Shown piece after piece: positions 1-6,592 of a stretch of DNA of 9,535 nt; the stretch's first letter is position 1, and every line of letters starts with the position of its first letter. The position numbers and the translations under genes are program-made. The notes beneath the pieces were generated by a model. That model was not told where the DNA came from and did not search any database. It worked only from the letters and a program-made list of their open reading frames with translations. This stretch comes from Pseudoflavonifractor sp047637855 (GTDB lineage Bacteria; Bacillota; Clostridia; Oscillospirales; Oscillospiraceae): contig JBLJBF010000214.1 in NCBI GenBank assembly GCA_047637855.1, forward strand, positions 1-9,535, in the 5' to 3' direction.

Positions 1-261
1 ATGCCCTCCGTCACCATCTGCACCTTCCTCACCCTTACCAACGGCTTTAAGCTCTTCGACCAAAACCTGGCCCTCACCGGCGGCGAGCCCGCCCACGGCT
101 CCGAGCTGCTGGCCCTGAATATCTACTATACGTTCTACGGCCGGTCCGGCCCCCAGTGGAAGGGCATCGGCCAGGCCAAGAGCGTCATCTTTTTCCTGTT
201 GGTGGTGGCCATCTCCCTGATCCAGCTCCGGCTCACCCACTCTAAGGAGGTGCAAAGCTGA
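1..261 (+). CDS. CUT1-type sugar ABC transporter permease, C-terminal fragment (MalF-like position)
   Basis: This is the last 86 residues of an inner-membrane permease whose 5' part lies before the window. The ATG at base 1 is an internal Met, because proteins of this family are near 290 residues or longer. The visible part has a hydrophobic segment (about 2-20, containing TFLTLTNGFKLFD), an extracytoplasmic stretch rich in Gly, Ser and Tyr (25-58, with SELLALNIYYTFYGR), a last membrane span (about 62-78, IFFLLVVAISLIQLRL) and a short charged tail. This is the usual end of MalF/UgpA-type permeases, so the EAA loop should lie just upstream. Its stop shares one base with the start of the next permease (TGATG), which indicates translational coupling and a heterodimeric transporter. 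The substrate cannot be read from the sequence; malQ downstream suggests an alpha-glucan oligosaccharide. Confidence 0.85.
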   Translation: MPSVTICTFLTLTNGFKLFDQNLALTGGEPAHGSELLALNIYYTFYGRSGPQWKGIGQAKSVIFFLLVVAISLIQLRLTHSKEVQS

Positions 262-1103
262 TGGCGAAGAAAAAAAGCCGCCCCGGCCTTGCCTGGAGCG
301 TCCTCATGACGGCGGTGTGCATCCTCTATATGTACCCGATCTTCATGATTTTAATGAACTCCTTAAAAAAAGAGACCGCCATCACCACCTCCGGGGCCTT
401 CCAGCTCCCCGGAGCGGACTCCTTCGCGGGACTTTCCAACTATGTTGACGCGGTGAGCGCCAAGGGCTTTTTCCAGAGCTTTGGGTATACCTTTTTTATC
501 ACGGTATCCTCGGTGGCCCTCATTCTCATCTGCTGTTCCATGCTGGCCTGGTACATCACCCGGGTACGCAATGTGTTTACCAAGGGTATCTACTACCTGT
601 GCGTCTTCTCCATGGTGGTGCCCTTCCAGATGGTCATGTTCACCCTCTCCTCCATGTCGGACACGCTGAAGCTCAACACGCCCTGGAACATCTGCGTCAT
701 CTACCTGGGCTTTGGCGCGGGACTTGCCGTGTTCATGTTCTCGGGCTTTATGAAGACCATCCCCATCGAGGTGGAGGAGGCCAGCATGATCGACGGGTGC
801 AGCCCGATCCAGACCTATTTCCGCATCGTATTTCCCATGCTCAAGCCCACCCTCATCTCGGTGGGCATTCTGGAGGCCATGTGGGTTTGGAACGACTACC
901 TCCTGCCCACTTTGGTGCTGGACCTGCAGAGGTATAAGACCATCTCCATGCTCATCCAATACTTCCGCGGCAGCTATGGACGGGTGGAGATGGGGCCCAT
1001 GATGGCCTGCATCATGCTGACCGTCTTCCCCATCGTTGTGGTGTACCTTTTCTGCCAGAAGTATATCATCCGGGGCGTTGTGGCCGGCGCGGTTAAGGGG
1101 TAA
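261..1103 (+). CDS. CUT1-type sugar ABC transporter permease (MalG-like)
   Basis: This 280-residue inner-membrane protein is the second permease of a carbohydrate ABC importer. Six hydrophobic spans fall at about 12-33, 74-98, 108-129, 142-163, 193-215 and 245-266. The cytoplasmic EAA loop that docks the ATPase is clear at 170-192 (EVEEASMIDG, then FRIVFPMLKP). The C-terminus (IIRGVVAGAVKG) is the typical ending of MalG-like CUT1 permeases. The start is well supported by a near-perfect Shine-Dalgarno AAGGAGGT at 244-251, and the start overlaps the stop of the preceding permease by one base. The solute-binding protein presumably lies upstream of the window. No ATPase gene is seen; many Firmicutes share one MsmK-type ATPase among several CUT1 importers. 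The family assignment is firm. Maltodextrin or another alpha-glucoside as substrate is an inference from malQ. Confidence 0.93.
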   Translation: MAKKKSRPGLAWSVLMTAVCILYMYPIFMILMNSLKKETAITTSGAFQLPGADSFAGLSNYVDAVSAKGFFQSFGYTFFITVSSVALILICCSMLAWYITRVRNVFTKGIYYLCVFSMVVPFQMVMFTLSSMSDTLKLNTPWNICVIYLGFGAGLAVFMFSGFMKTIPIEVEEASMIDGCSPIQTYFRIVFPMLKPTLISVGILEAMWVWNDYLLPTLVLDLQRYKTISMLIQYFRGSYGRVEMGPMMACIMLTVFPIVVVYLFCQKYIIRGVVAGAVKG

Positions 1104-1111
1104 ACGCGTTC

Positions 1112-1135
1112 CAGGGGGGCATTCGACGGCCCCTG
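1112..1135 (+). other. Short hairpin between permease and lacI-type gene
   Basis: Six-base arms CAGGGG (1112-1117) and CCCCTG (1130-1135) enclose a 12-base loop in the 70-base gap after the permease stop. No T-run follows, so it is not an intrinsic terminator. It could slow transcription or protect the upstream mRNA, but it may simply be chance in GC-rich DNA. Confidence 0.25.
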
Positions 1136-1157
1136 CCCGACAGGACGCAAACACCGG

Positions 1158-1165
1158 AAAGGGGG
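1158..1165 (+). promoter_or_regulatory. Ribosome binding site fixing the regulator start
   Basis: The run AAAGGGGG ends eight bases before ATG 1174. It selects that codon over in-frame codons further upstream (from 1036), whose translation would overlap the permease and add residues unlike any LacI-family N-terminus. Confidence 0.7.
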
Positions 1166-1173
1166 ATGACTTT

Positions 1174-2202
1174 ATGACGATCAAGGATATCGCCCGGCTG
1201 TCGGGCTACGCGGTGGGGACGGTCTCGCGGGTGCTCAACGGCAGCCCCAACGTATCCCCCGAGGCGCGGGAGAGGATCACGGCGGTGGTGGAGGAGCACC
1301 ATTTCCACCTCAACAACAACGCAAAGCACCTCAAGCAGCAGGCCGTCAGCGGCGTCGCCATCGTGGTCAAGGGCACCCAGAATATGCTCTTCGCCACGCT
1401 GGTGGAGCGCATCCAGGAGCTGACCAGGGCCAGAGGCTACGCCTGCCTCATCTACTACATCGACGAGGACGACGACGAGCTGGGACAGGCCATGCAGATC
1501 ATTCAGGACCGCAAGCCCCTGGGCATCCTCTTCCTGGGCAGCAACCAGAGCTACTTCCGGGAGCGGTTCCCCCTCATCGCCCAGCCCTGCGTTTTGGTAT
1601 CCAACAGCGCCGCGGCGCTGGATTTCCCCAACCTCTCCAGCGTATGCACCGACGACGCGCACGCAGCCTTCACGGCGGTGTCCGCCCTGCTGGAGCTGGG
1701 CCATACCCGCATCGCCATTCTGGGCGGACGGATGTGTTCCTCCGACGCGGCCTCGGCCCGCTACCAGGGCTGTGTCCGCGCCTTTGAGGCCTACGGGCTC
1801 TCCTTCGACAAGACCCGCCAGCATGAGATGGCCCGGTTTACCATGGAGGGCGGGCACGCCGCCATGGGGAACCTTTTGGACAAGATGGAGGATCTGACCG
1901 CCGTCTTCTGTATGTCCGACGTGCAGGCGGTGGGTGCCATCCGCGCCCTGCACGACCGGGGGCTGCGGGTCCCGGAGGATATTTCGGTGGTCGGCTTCGA
2001 CGGCATCGCGCTGGGGCGCTATCTCACCCCAAAGCTCACCACCGTGGAGCAGGACACCCTCCGTATGGCCGACCGGGCCACCGAGATCCTGTTCGAGCAC
2101 ATCGCGGGAAACGCGCCGGCGGTGCACGAGCACACCCCCTTCTCGCTCCGCACCGGAGAGAGCGTCCGGCCCTACAAAAGCCTTTTTCCTCGAAAGGGTT
2201 GA
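1174..2202 (+). CDS. LacI/GalR-family transcriptional regulator
   Basis: This is a 342-residue cytoplasmic DNA-binding regulator of normal LacI-family length. Residues 2-25 form the helix-turn-helix (IKDIARLSGYAVGTVSRVLNG); the hinge region follows (about 44-58, with NAKHLKQQ). From about 60 to 330 runs the periplasmic-binding-protein-like effector domain, including the family signature DISVVGFDG near its end and LTTVEQD after it. The usual Ser in the recognition-helix region (AGVS) is replaced (SGYAVG), so its operator cannot be guessed from the family. It sits between the sugar permease and malQ genes, on the same strand and five bases before malQ, so it is probably co-transcribed with the genes it controls and senses the imported sugar. 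No separate promoter is obvious in the 70-base gap. Local or autogenous control is inferred; the effector is unknown. Confidence 0.93.
   Translation: MTIKDIARLSGYAVGTVSRVLNGSPNVSPEARERITAVVEEHHFHLNNNAKHLKQQAVSGVAIVVKGTQNMLFATLVERIQELTRARGYACLIYYIDEDDDELGQAMQIIQDRKPLGILFLGSNQSYFRERFPLIAQPCVLVSNSAAALDFPNLSSVCTDDAHAAFTAVSALLELGHTRIAILGGRMCSSDAASARYQGCVRAFEAYGLSFDKTRQHEMARFTMEGGHAAMGNLLDKMEDLTAVFCMSDVQAVGAIRALHDRGLRVPEDISVVGFDGIALGRYLTPKLTTVEQDTLRMADRATEILFEHIAGNAPAVHEHTPFSLRTGESVRPYKSLFPRKG
2193..2198 (+). promoter_or_regulatory. Ribosome binding site fixing the malQ start
   Basis: AAAGGG lies inside the last codons of the lacI-type gene and ends nine bases before ATG 2208. The in-frame TTG at 2199 would directly abut this site, so ATG 2208 is preferred. 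Confidence 0.65.
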
Positions 2203-2207
2203 TTACG

Positions 2208-3698
2208 ATGAGAACCAGCGGTGTTTTAATGCACCTGACCAGCCTGCCCTCCCCCTACGGCATCGGTACGATGGGGGCGGCGGCCCGCGCCTTTGTAGAT
2301 TTTCTGGCGGAGGGCGGACAGACCTATTGGCAGCTTCTCCCCATCTGCCCCACCAGCTTTGGGGACTCCCCGTACCAGACCTTCTCCACCTTTGCGGGCA
2401 ACCCCTACCTCATCGATCTGGATGAACTGGCCAATCAGGGGCTGCTGGAGCGGGGGGAGTACGAGTCCCTGGACTGGGGGGACGACGGCGCCGGCGTGGA
2501 CTACGGCCTTCTCTACCGCACCCGTTACGGCGTATTGCGGGCGGCCTGCGGGCGGCTCCTCGCCCAGCCCCCGGAGGAGTACGCCGCCTTCTGTGCCGAG
2601 CACGCCTTCTGGCTGGAGCCCTACGCCCTGTTTATGGCGCTCAAGGAGCGCCACGGCGGCGCGCCCTGGCAGCACTGGGCCGAGCCGCTGCGCCGCAGGG
2701 ACGCCCACGCGCTGGCCCAGGCCAAAGCGGAGCTGGAGGGGGAGCTCGCCTTCTGGCGGTGCGTCCAGTTCCTCTTCTTCCGCCAGTGGAGGGCTCTTAA
2801 GGATTACGCCAACGGCAGGGGCGTATCCATCATCGGGGATCTGCCCATCTACGTCTCGGGGGACAGTGTGGACGTGTGGGCCAATCCCGAGCAGTTCCAG
2901 TTGGACGAGAACCTTCTCCCCACCGAGGTGGCGGGCTGCCCCCCCGACGGGTTCTCGGCCGAGGGCCAGCTCTGGGGCAACCCGCTCTTCCGCTGGGACT
3001 ATATGGAGAGCAGCGGCTTTTCCTGGTGGGTGCGCCGCATCGCGCACCAGTGCAGTATCTACGACGTGCTGCGCATCGACCATTTCCGAGGGTTTGACTC
3101 CTACTATGCCATCCCATATGGCGCGCCCGACGCCAGGAGCGGCGTGTGGCGGGAGGGGCCGGGGATGAAGCTCTTCCGCGCGGTGGAGGCGGCGATCGGC
3201 AGGCGCAGCATCATCGCCGAGGATCTGGGCTTTCTCACCCCGTCGGTCCGGCAGATGCTGGCCGACTCCGGCTTTCCCGGCATGAAGGTGCTGGAGTTCG
3301 CCTTCGACAGCCGGGACGGCAGCGGCTCGGACTATCTGCCCCACAATTTTGAGAAGCACTGCGTGGCCTATACCGGCACCCACGACAACGAGACCATTCT
3401 GGGCTGGCTGGAGTCGGCCCCCGCCGCCGACGTGGATTATGCCAGGGCGTATCTCCGCATCGACGACCGGGAGGAGGCCAACTGGACCATGATGCGGGGC
3501 ATCTGGGCCAGCACGGCCGACACGGCCGTGGTCCAGATGCAGGACCTGCTTGGCCTGGGCAGAGAGGGCCGGATGAACGAGCCCTCCACCGTGGGCAAGA
3601 ACTGGCGGTGGCGGGCTTTGCCCGGCTTTACCACGCCCGGGCTGGCCGCCAGGCTGCGGAGAGAGACCGAGATCTATTGCCGCCTGCCCCGCCGCTGA
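2208..3698 (+). CDS. malQ: 4-alpha-glucanotransferase (amylomaltase), GH77
   Basis: This cytoplasmic GH77 enzyme moves alpha-1,4-glucan segments between malto-oligosaccharides and releases glucose. With the start at ATG 2208 it has 496 residues, matching the short bacterial amylomaltase form rather than the longer E. coli MalQ. The N-terminus has the conserved HLTSLPSPYGIG. The three GH77 catalytic residues are visible: nucleophile Asp291 in LRIDHFRGF, acid/base Glu338 in IIAEDLG, and transition-state Asp393 in YTGTHDNET. These sit two residues from the equivalents in Thermus amylomaltase (293/340/395). The 250s loop region (GCPPDGFSAEGQLWGNP) and C-terminal NEPSTVGKNWRWR are also typical. 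It starts five bases after the lacI-type stop, so it belongs to the sugar operon and is the last gene before a strong terminator. The family call is secure; the physiological glucan substrate is inferred. Confidence 0.97.
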   Translation: MRTSGVLMHLTSLPSPYGIGTMGAAARAFVDFLAEGGQTYWQLLPICPTSFGDSPYQTFSTFAGNPYLIDLDELANQGLLERGEYESLDWGDDGAGVDYGLLYRTRYGVLRAACGRLLAQPPEEYAAFCAEHAFWLEPYALFMALKERHGGAPWQHWAEPLRRRDAHALAQAKAELEGELAFWRCVQFLFFRQWRALKDYANGRGVSIIGDLPIYVSGDSVDVWANPEQFQLDENLLPTEVAGCPPDGFSAEGQLWGNPLFRWDYMESSGFSWWVRRIAHQCSIYDVLRIDHFRGFDSYYAIPYGAPDARSGVWREGPGMKLFRAVEAAIGRRSIIAEDLGFLTPSVRQMLADSGFPGMKVLEFAFDSRDGSGSDYLPHNFEKHCVAYTGTHDNETILGWLESAPAADVDYARAYLRIDDREEANWTMMRGIWASTADTAVVQMQDLLGLGREGRMNEPSTVGKNWRWRALPGFTTPGLAARLRRETEIYCRLPRR

Positions 3699-3701
3699 CC
3701 T

Positions 3702-3731
3702 TCCCGTCCGGCCCCGCGAGGGGGCACGGGA
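3702..3731 (+). other. GC-rich hairpin just after malQ
   Basis: TCCCGT (3702-3707) pairs with ACGGGA (3726-3731), and GCCCC (3711-3715) pairs with GGGGC (3721-3725). The loop is GCGAG and there is a three-base bulge on the left. It begins four bases after the malQ stop and lacks a T-run, so alone it is not an intrinsic terminator. Ahead of the true terminator it may act as a pause or a 3'-end-protecting structure. Confidence 0.4.
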
Positions 3732-3759
3732 CTTCCGGCCGGTGTGCCGTTCCGAAAAG

Positions 3760-3810
3760 ACAATGTGAGACGGGGCTTTCGCCCCGTCTCACATTGTTTT
3801 TATTTCTTTT
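3760..3810. terminator. Bidirectional intrinsic terminator between malQ and the convergent xdh
   Basis: A perfect 17-bp stem (arms 3760-3776 and 3781-3797, beginning ACAATGTGAG) closes on a four-base TTTC loop. On the + strand it is followed by a T-rich run to 3810, ideal for ending the malQ transcript. On the - strand it starts two bases past the xdh stop and is followed by TCTTTTC, a weaker but usable tract. The T-run for malQ overlaps the last codons and stop of xdh. Confidence 0.95.
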
Positions 3811-6361
3811 TCCTGCTGTAGGGCGTGTCCTCCAGCGGGAGGCTGGTGCGGAACTTGCCGTCAAAGTTGTAGTAGGCGTTCTGTACGGCGGGGGCGGTGG
3901 GGATGGAGCAGATCTCTCCGATGCCCTTGGCCCCGCAGGCCAGCTCGTTTTCGTTCTTGCCCACGATGACACTCACCACGTCCGGGGTCTTGTCGGCCCG
4001 GAAGAGGCCCAGGCCCGCGTAGGTGACGGTGGGCCGCCCGTCCTTGAGGGGCAGGTCCTCGGTGAGGGCGTAGCCCAGGCTCATGACCACGCCGCCCTCG
4101 ATCTGGCCCTCCACGCTGATGGGGTTTACTGCCCGGCCCACGTCATGGGCGGCTATCACGCGCTTGACGGTGCCGTCCTCATTCAGCTCCACCAGATGGG
4201 TGGCGTAGCCGTAAGCCACATGGCTCACCGGGTGCTCCAGCGGAGAGCCCAGCTTGTCGGTGATGCCGGTGTACTCCTGGTGGAAGATGACCCCGTCGAT
4301 GTCGGCAAGCGTGCGCCCGCCGGCCAGGGATTCCTTCAGCTCAATCGCAGCGCGGCGGGTGGCCTCGCCGGTGAATACGGTCTGGCGGGAGGCGGTGGTG
4401 TTGCCCGAGTTGGGGGCGATGGAGGTGTCGGGCGCGTCCCACTCCACCTGGTCGTGGCGCAGGCCGGTGGTCTCGCAGACGATCTGGACCAGAACGGTGC
4501 CCAGGCCCTGGCCGATACAGGCGGCCGAGGAGCGGACGTGGACGGTGCCGTCCTTCACAAAAAGGTCGCAGCGCCCGGTGTCCGGGATGCCCACGCCCAG
4601 TCCGGAGTTTTTGATGGCGCAGGCGATGCCCGCCTTGGGGTTTGCCTCGTAATAGGGCCGCACGGCCTCCAGCGTCTCGACCAGGGCGGTGTCCTCCGCG
4701 GCGATCTGCCCATTGGGGAGAACCTGTCCGGGCCGGATGGCGTTGCGGAAGCGGATCTCAAAGGGGGAGATGCCCACCAGCTCGGCGAGCCGGTTCATAT
4801 TGCACTCGCTGGCAAAGCAGCTCTGCGTCACGCCGAACCCACGGTACGCGCCGCAGGGCGGGTTGTTGGTGTAGTAGGCCTTGCCGTCGATAATAATGTC
4901 CTGGAAATTATAGGGCCCGGCGGCGTGGGTGCAGGCCCGCTGGAGCACGGGGCCGCCCAGGCTTGCAAAGGCGCCCGAGTCGGTGACGAGCGTTGCGATG
5001 ATGGCGGTGAGATAGCCGTTCTCGTCGCAGCCGGTGGTCACTTCCATCTCAAAGCCGTGGCGCTTGGGGTGGCAGAGCATGGACTCCTTCCGGGTGAGGG
5101 AGACCTTCACGGGCCTTCCGGTCTTGAGGGCCAGGATGGCGGCGTGGTGCTGGACGCTCATGTCCTCCTTGCCGCCAAAGCCGCCGCCCACCGCCTTCGC
5201 CACCACACGCACCTTTTCAATGGGCAGGCCGGTGGCCTCGGCGCACTCCTTCTGGGTCTGGTAAATGCCCTGGTCGCCTGAGGCGATAACCAGGCCGTCC
5301 GCGTCTGGGACGGCTACGGCAGTCTCCGGCTCCAGGAATGCGTGCTCGGTAGGCGGGGTAGAATAGTGGGTGGTAACCACGTATTTCGAATTCTTCAGCC
5401 TGCCCTCCGCGTCCCCCCGGACCAGGTGCTCGTGGGCCAGCAGATTGCCGCCCTCCTGGAGCTGGGGCGCGTCTGGGGCCATGGCCTCCTCGGCCGAGAG
5501 GACGGGCTGCAGCACCTCGTACTCCACCTTCACCAGAGCCCGGGCCTGGTTCAGGATCTCAGTGCTCTCGGCGGCGATGATCACGATGGGGTCGCCGCAG
5601 AAGTGAACCTCGCCCCCCACGGGGACGAGCACCCACTGATCCTTCTTCAAATGGCCGATTTTTACCCTGCCCTCCAGCTCGGCGGCGGTGACCACGGCGG
5701 CAACGCCCGGCAGGGCCCTGGCCCCGCTCACGTCGATAGACTTCACAATGGCCCTGGGGTACTCGCTGCGCACGGCGCCGCCCACGAGCATGCCGGGGGC
5801 GTAGATATCATCGGCATACTCGGCCACGCCGATGGCTTTAGCCGGGGCGTCTACCCGGGGCAGGCTCTCCCCCACCTTGCCGGTGAACACCTCGTGGGGC
5901 ACCTCGGTCCCGTCCCGGAGGAGCTGGGCCGCCAAGAGCACGGCCTGCTCAATCTTTTTATAGCCCGTGCAGCGGCAGATGTTGTTGCGCAGGGCGAGCT
6001 TGACCTCTTCCCGGGTGGGCTCGGGATTCCCGTCGATAAGCCCCTTGGCTGAGATGATCATGCCGGGGGTGCAGAACCCGCACTGCACCGCGCCGCAGCG
6101 GGTGAAGGCGTGGGCGTACACGTCTTTTTCCCGCTCGGTGAGGCCCTCGCAGGTGACGATGCTTTTCCCCTCCAGCTTAGAGGTCTTCTGGACGCAGGCC
6201 TTGACAGCCTTGCCGTCGATGAGGACCATGCAGGTGCCGCAGGCCCCCTCTGAGCAGCCGTCCTTGGCCGAGGTGAGCCCCAGTTCCTCCCGCAGATAGG
6301 CCAGAAGCTTCATGTCTTTTTCAGTGGATACGCTCTCTCCGTTTACAGTAAAGGTGAACAT
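3800..6361 (-). CDS. xdh: Molybdenum hydroxylase, xanthine dehydrogenase type (probably selenium-dependent), fused 2Fe-2S and Mo-binding domains
   Basis: This 853-residue cytoplasmic enzyme likely hydroxylates purines at a molybdopterin centre. Residues 1-75 form a plant-type 2Fe-2S domain (Cys36, 41, 44, 56). Residues 76-150 form the second 2Fe-2S domain (Cys94, 97, 129, 131; CGFCTPGM and ICRCTGY). From about 165 runs the Mo-binding part. Aligned by motif and spacing to bovine xanthine oxidoreductase, Gln364, Glu399 (GGGFGGKED), Arg475 (VLQRACTHA), Arg507 and Phe509 (GAYRGFG) and Glu816 (GAKGIGE) match Gln767, Glu802, Arg880, Arg912, Phe914 and Glu1261. Glu802 and Arg880 mark purine rather than aldehyde oxidases. 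There is no FAD domain, so a separate flavoprotein or other partner must take the electrons. Length and layout fit the selenium-dependent xanthine dehydrogenase family of Enterococcus faecalis and clostridia. Selenium dependence is inferred from the dpaL, ygeY and ygeW neighbours, since the selenium sits in the cofactor and not in the protein chain. The start is supported by AAGGGGG at 6370-6376, eight bases upstream. Confidence 0.93.
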   Translation of the reverse strand: MFTFTVNGESVSTEKDMKLLAYLREELGLTSAKDGCSEGACGTCMVLIDGKAVKACVQKTSKLEGKSIVTCEGLTEREKDVYAHAFTRCGAVQCGFCTPGMIISAKGLIDGNPEPTREEVKLALRNNICRCTGYKKIEQAVLLAAQLLRDGTEVPHEVFTGKVGESLPRVDAPAKAIGVAEYADDIYAPGMLVGGAVRSEYPRAIVKSIDVSGARALPGVAAVVTAAELEGRVKIGHLKKDQWVLVPVGGEVHFCGDPIVIIAAESTEILNQARALVKVEYEVLQPVLSAEEAMAPDAPQLQEGGNLLAHEHLVRGDAEGRLKNSKYVVTTHYSTPPTEHAFLEPETAVAVPDADGLVIASGDQGIYQTQKECAEATGLPIEKVRVVAKAVGGGFGGKEDMSVQHHAAILALKTGRPVKVSLTRKESMLCHPKRHGFEMEVTTGCDENGYLTAIIATLVTDSGAFASLGGPVLQRACTHAAGPYNFQDIIIDGKAYYTNNPPCGAYRGFGVTQSCFASECNMNRLAELVGISPFEIRFRNAIRPGQVLPNGQIAAEDTALVETLEAVRPYYEANPKAGIACAIKNSGLGVGIPDTGRCDLFVKDGTVHVRSSAACIGQGLGTVLVQIVCETTGLRHDQVEWDAPDTSIAPNSGNTTASRQTVFTGEATRRAAIELKESLAGGRTLADIDGVIFHQEYTGITDKLGSPLEHPVSHVAYGYATHLVELNEDGTVKRVIAAHDVGRAVNPISVEGQIEGGVVMSLGYALTEDLPLKDGRPTVTYAGLGLFRADKTPDVVSVIVGKNENELACGAKGIGEICSIPTAPAVQNAYYNFDGKFRTSLPLEDTPYSRKKK

Positions 6362-6417
6362 ACTGTCTTCCCCCTTATTTCACGCCAGATCGTTGGCTTT
6401 TGCTTTATTTTAATTTT

Positions 6418-6446
6418 ATTTTAGCACCAATTCAGGAGCCTTGCAA
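6418..6446 (-). promoter_or_regulatory. Sigma-70/A-type promoter for xdh, extended -10
   Basis: Read on the minus strand: -35 TTGCAA (6446-6441), a 17-base spacer, and -10 TAAAAT (6423-6418) preceded by TG plus one base (an extended -10). Transcription would begin near 6411, leaving a leader of about 50 bases that contains the AAGGGGG ribosome site. Confidence 0.7.
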
Positions 6447-6471
6447 CCTTTATCGTATCGTCAAAATATAC

Positions 6472-6520
6472 AAACATCTAAAAATATTTTAGGTAAACAA
6501 AAAATTTTTATAAAACATCT
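6472..6520 (+). repeat. Spaced direct repeat AAACATCT upstream of the dpaL promoter
   Basis: AAACATCT occurs at 6472-6479 and 6513-6520, with start-to-start spacing of 41 bases, close to four helical turns. The second copy touches the dpaL -35 box. Paired regulator binding is possible, but eight-base repeats also arise by chance in AT-rich DNA. Confidence 0.3.
6478..6492. promoter_or_regulatory. Palindromic candidate operator
   Basis: CTAAAA (6478-6483) and TTTTAG (6487-6492) are exact inverted arms around ATA. The site lies between the two divergent promoters, about 28 bases upstream of the dpaL -35 box and 32 bases upstream of the xdh -35 box. That is a natural place for an activator or a shared regulator. 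Its identity is unknown. Confidence 0.4.
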
Positions 6521-6547
6521 TGACTTGCGCCGTGGGCATGGTATGAT
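6520..6547 (+). promoter_or_regulatory. Sigma-70/A-type promoter for dpaL-ygeY-ygeW, extended -10
   Basis: -35 TTGACT (6520-6525), a 16-base spacer and -10 TATGAT (6542-6547), with TGG just before the -10 (an extended -10). The upstream 40 bases are A/T runs that could serve as an UP-like element. The start would fall near 6554, giving a leader of about 47 bases. Confidence 0.85.
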
Positions 6548-6555
6548 GATATCAG

Positions 6556-6585
6556 AAAAAAAGGGAGTTTTTCTTCCCTTATTTT
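6556..6585 (+). other. Leader hairpin directly upstream of the dpaL ribosome site
   Basis: AAGGGA (6561-6566) pairs with TCCCTT (6575-6580) around an eight-base loop. AAAA (6556-6559) can extend the stem with TTTT (6582-6585) across one mismatch. It fills most of the predicted leader and ends two bases before the GGAGG site, so it could stabilise the 5' end or affect ribosome access. Confidence 0.45.
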
Positions 6586-6587
6586 AT

Positions 6588-6592
6588 GGAGG
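6588..6592 (+). promoter_or_regulatory. Ribosome binding site fixing the dpaL start
   Basis: GGAGG lies eight bases before ATG 6601. The in-frame ATG at 6586 overlaps this site and has no ribosome site of its own at a usable distance, so 6601 is the likely start. Confidence 0.85.

Noticed and set aside
1036..1173. Upstream extension of the LacI-type protein
   Set aside because: It would overlap the permease and add about 46 residues unlike any LacI N-terminus; ATG 1174 has a good ribosome site and begins exactly at the helix-turn-helix.
363..1184. Minus-strand open frame opposite the second permease
   Set aside because: Low-complexity His/Gly/Asp-rich shadow of a well-supported membrane protein gene.
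3608..5281. Long + strand open frame opposite xdh
   Set aside because: It is an antisense shadow created by GC-rich third codon positions; the translation is low-complexity Gly/Ala/Val/His without a family signature, while the minus strand shows a complete Mo hydroxylase.
3800..6361. Selenocysteine in the hydroxylase
   Set aside because: The frame has no internal TGA; in this family selenium belongs to the Mo cofactor, so a Sec codon is neither present nor expected.
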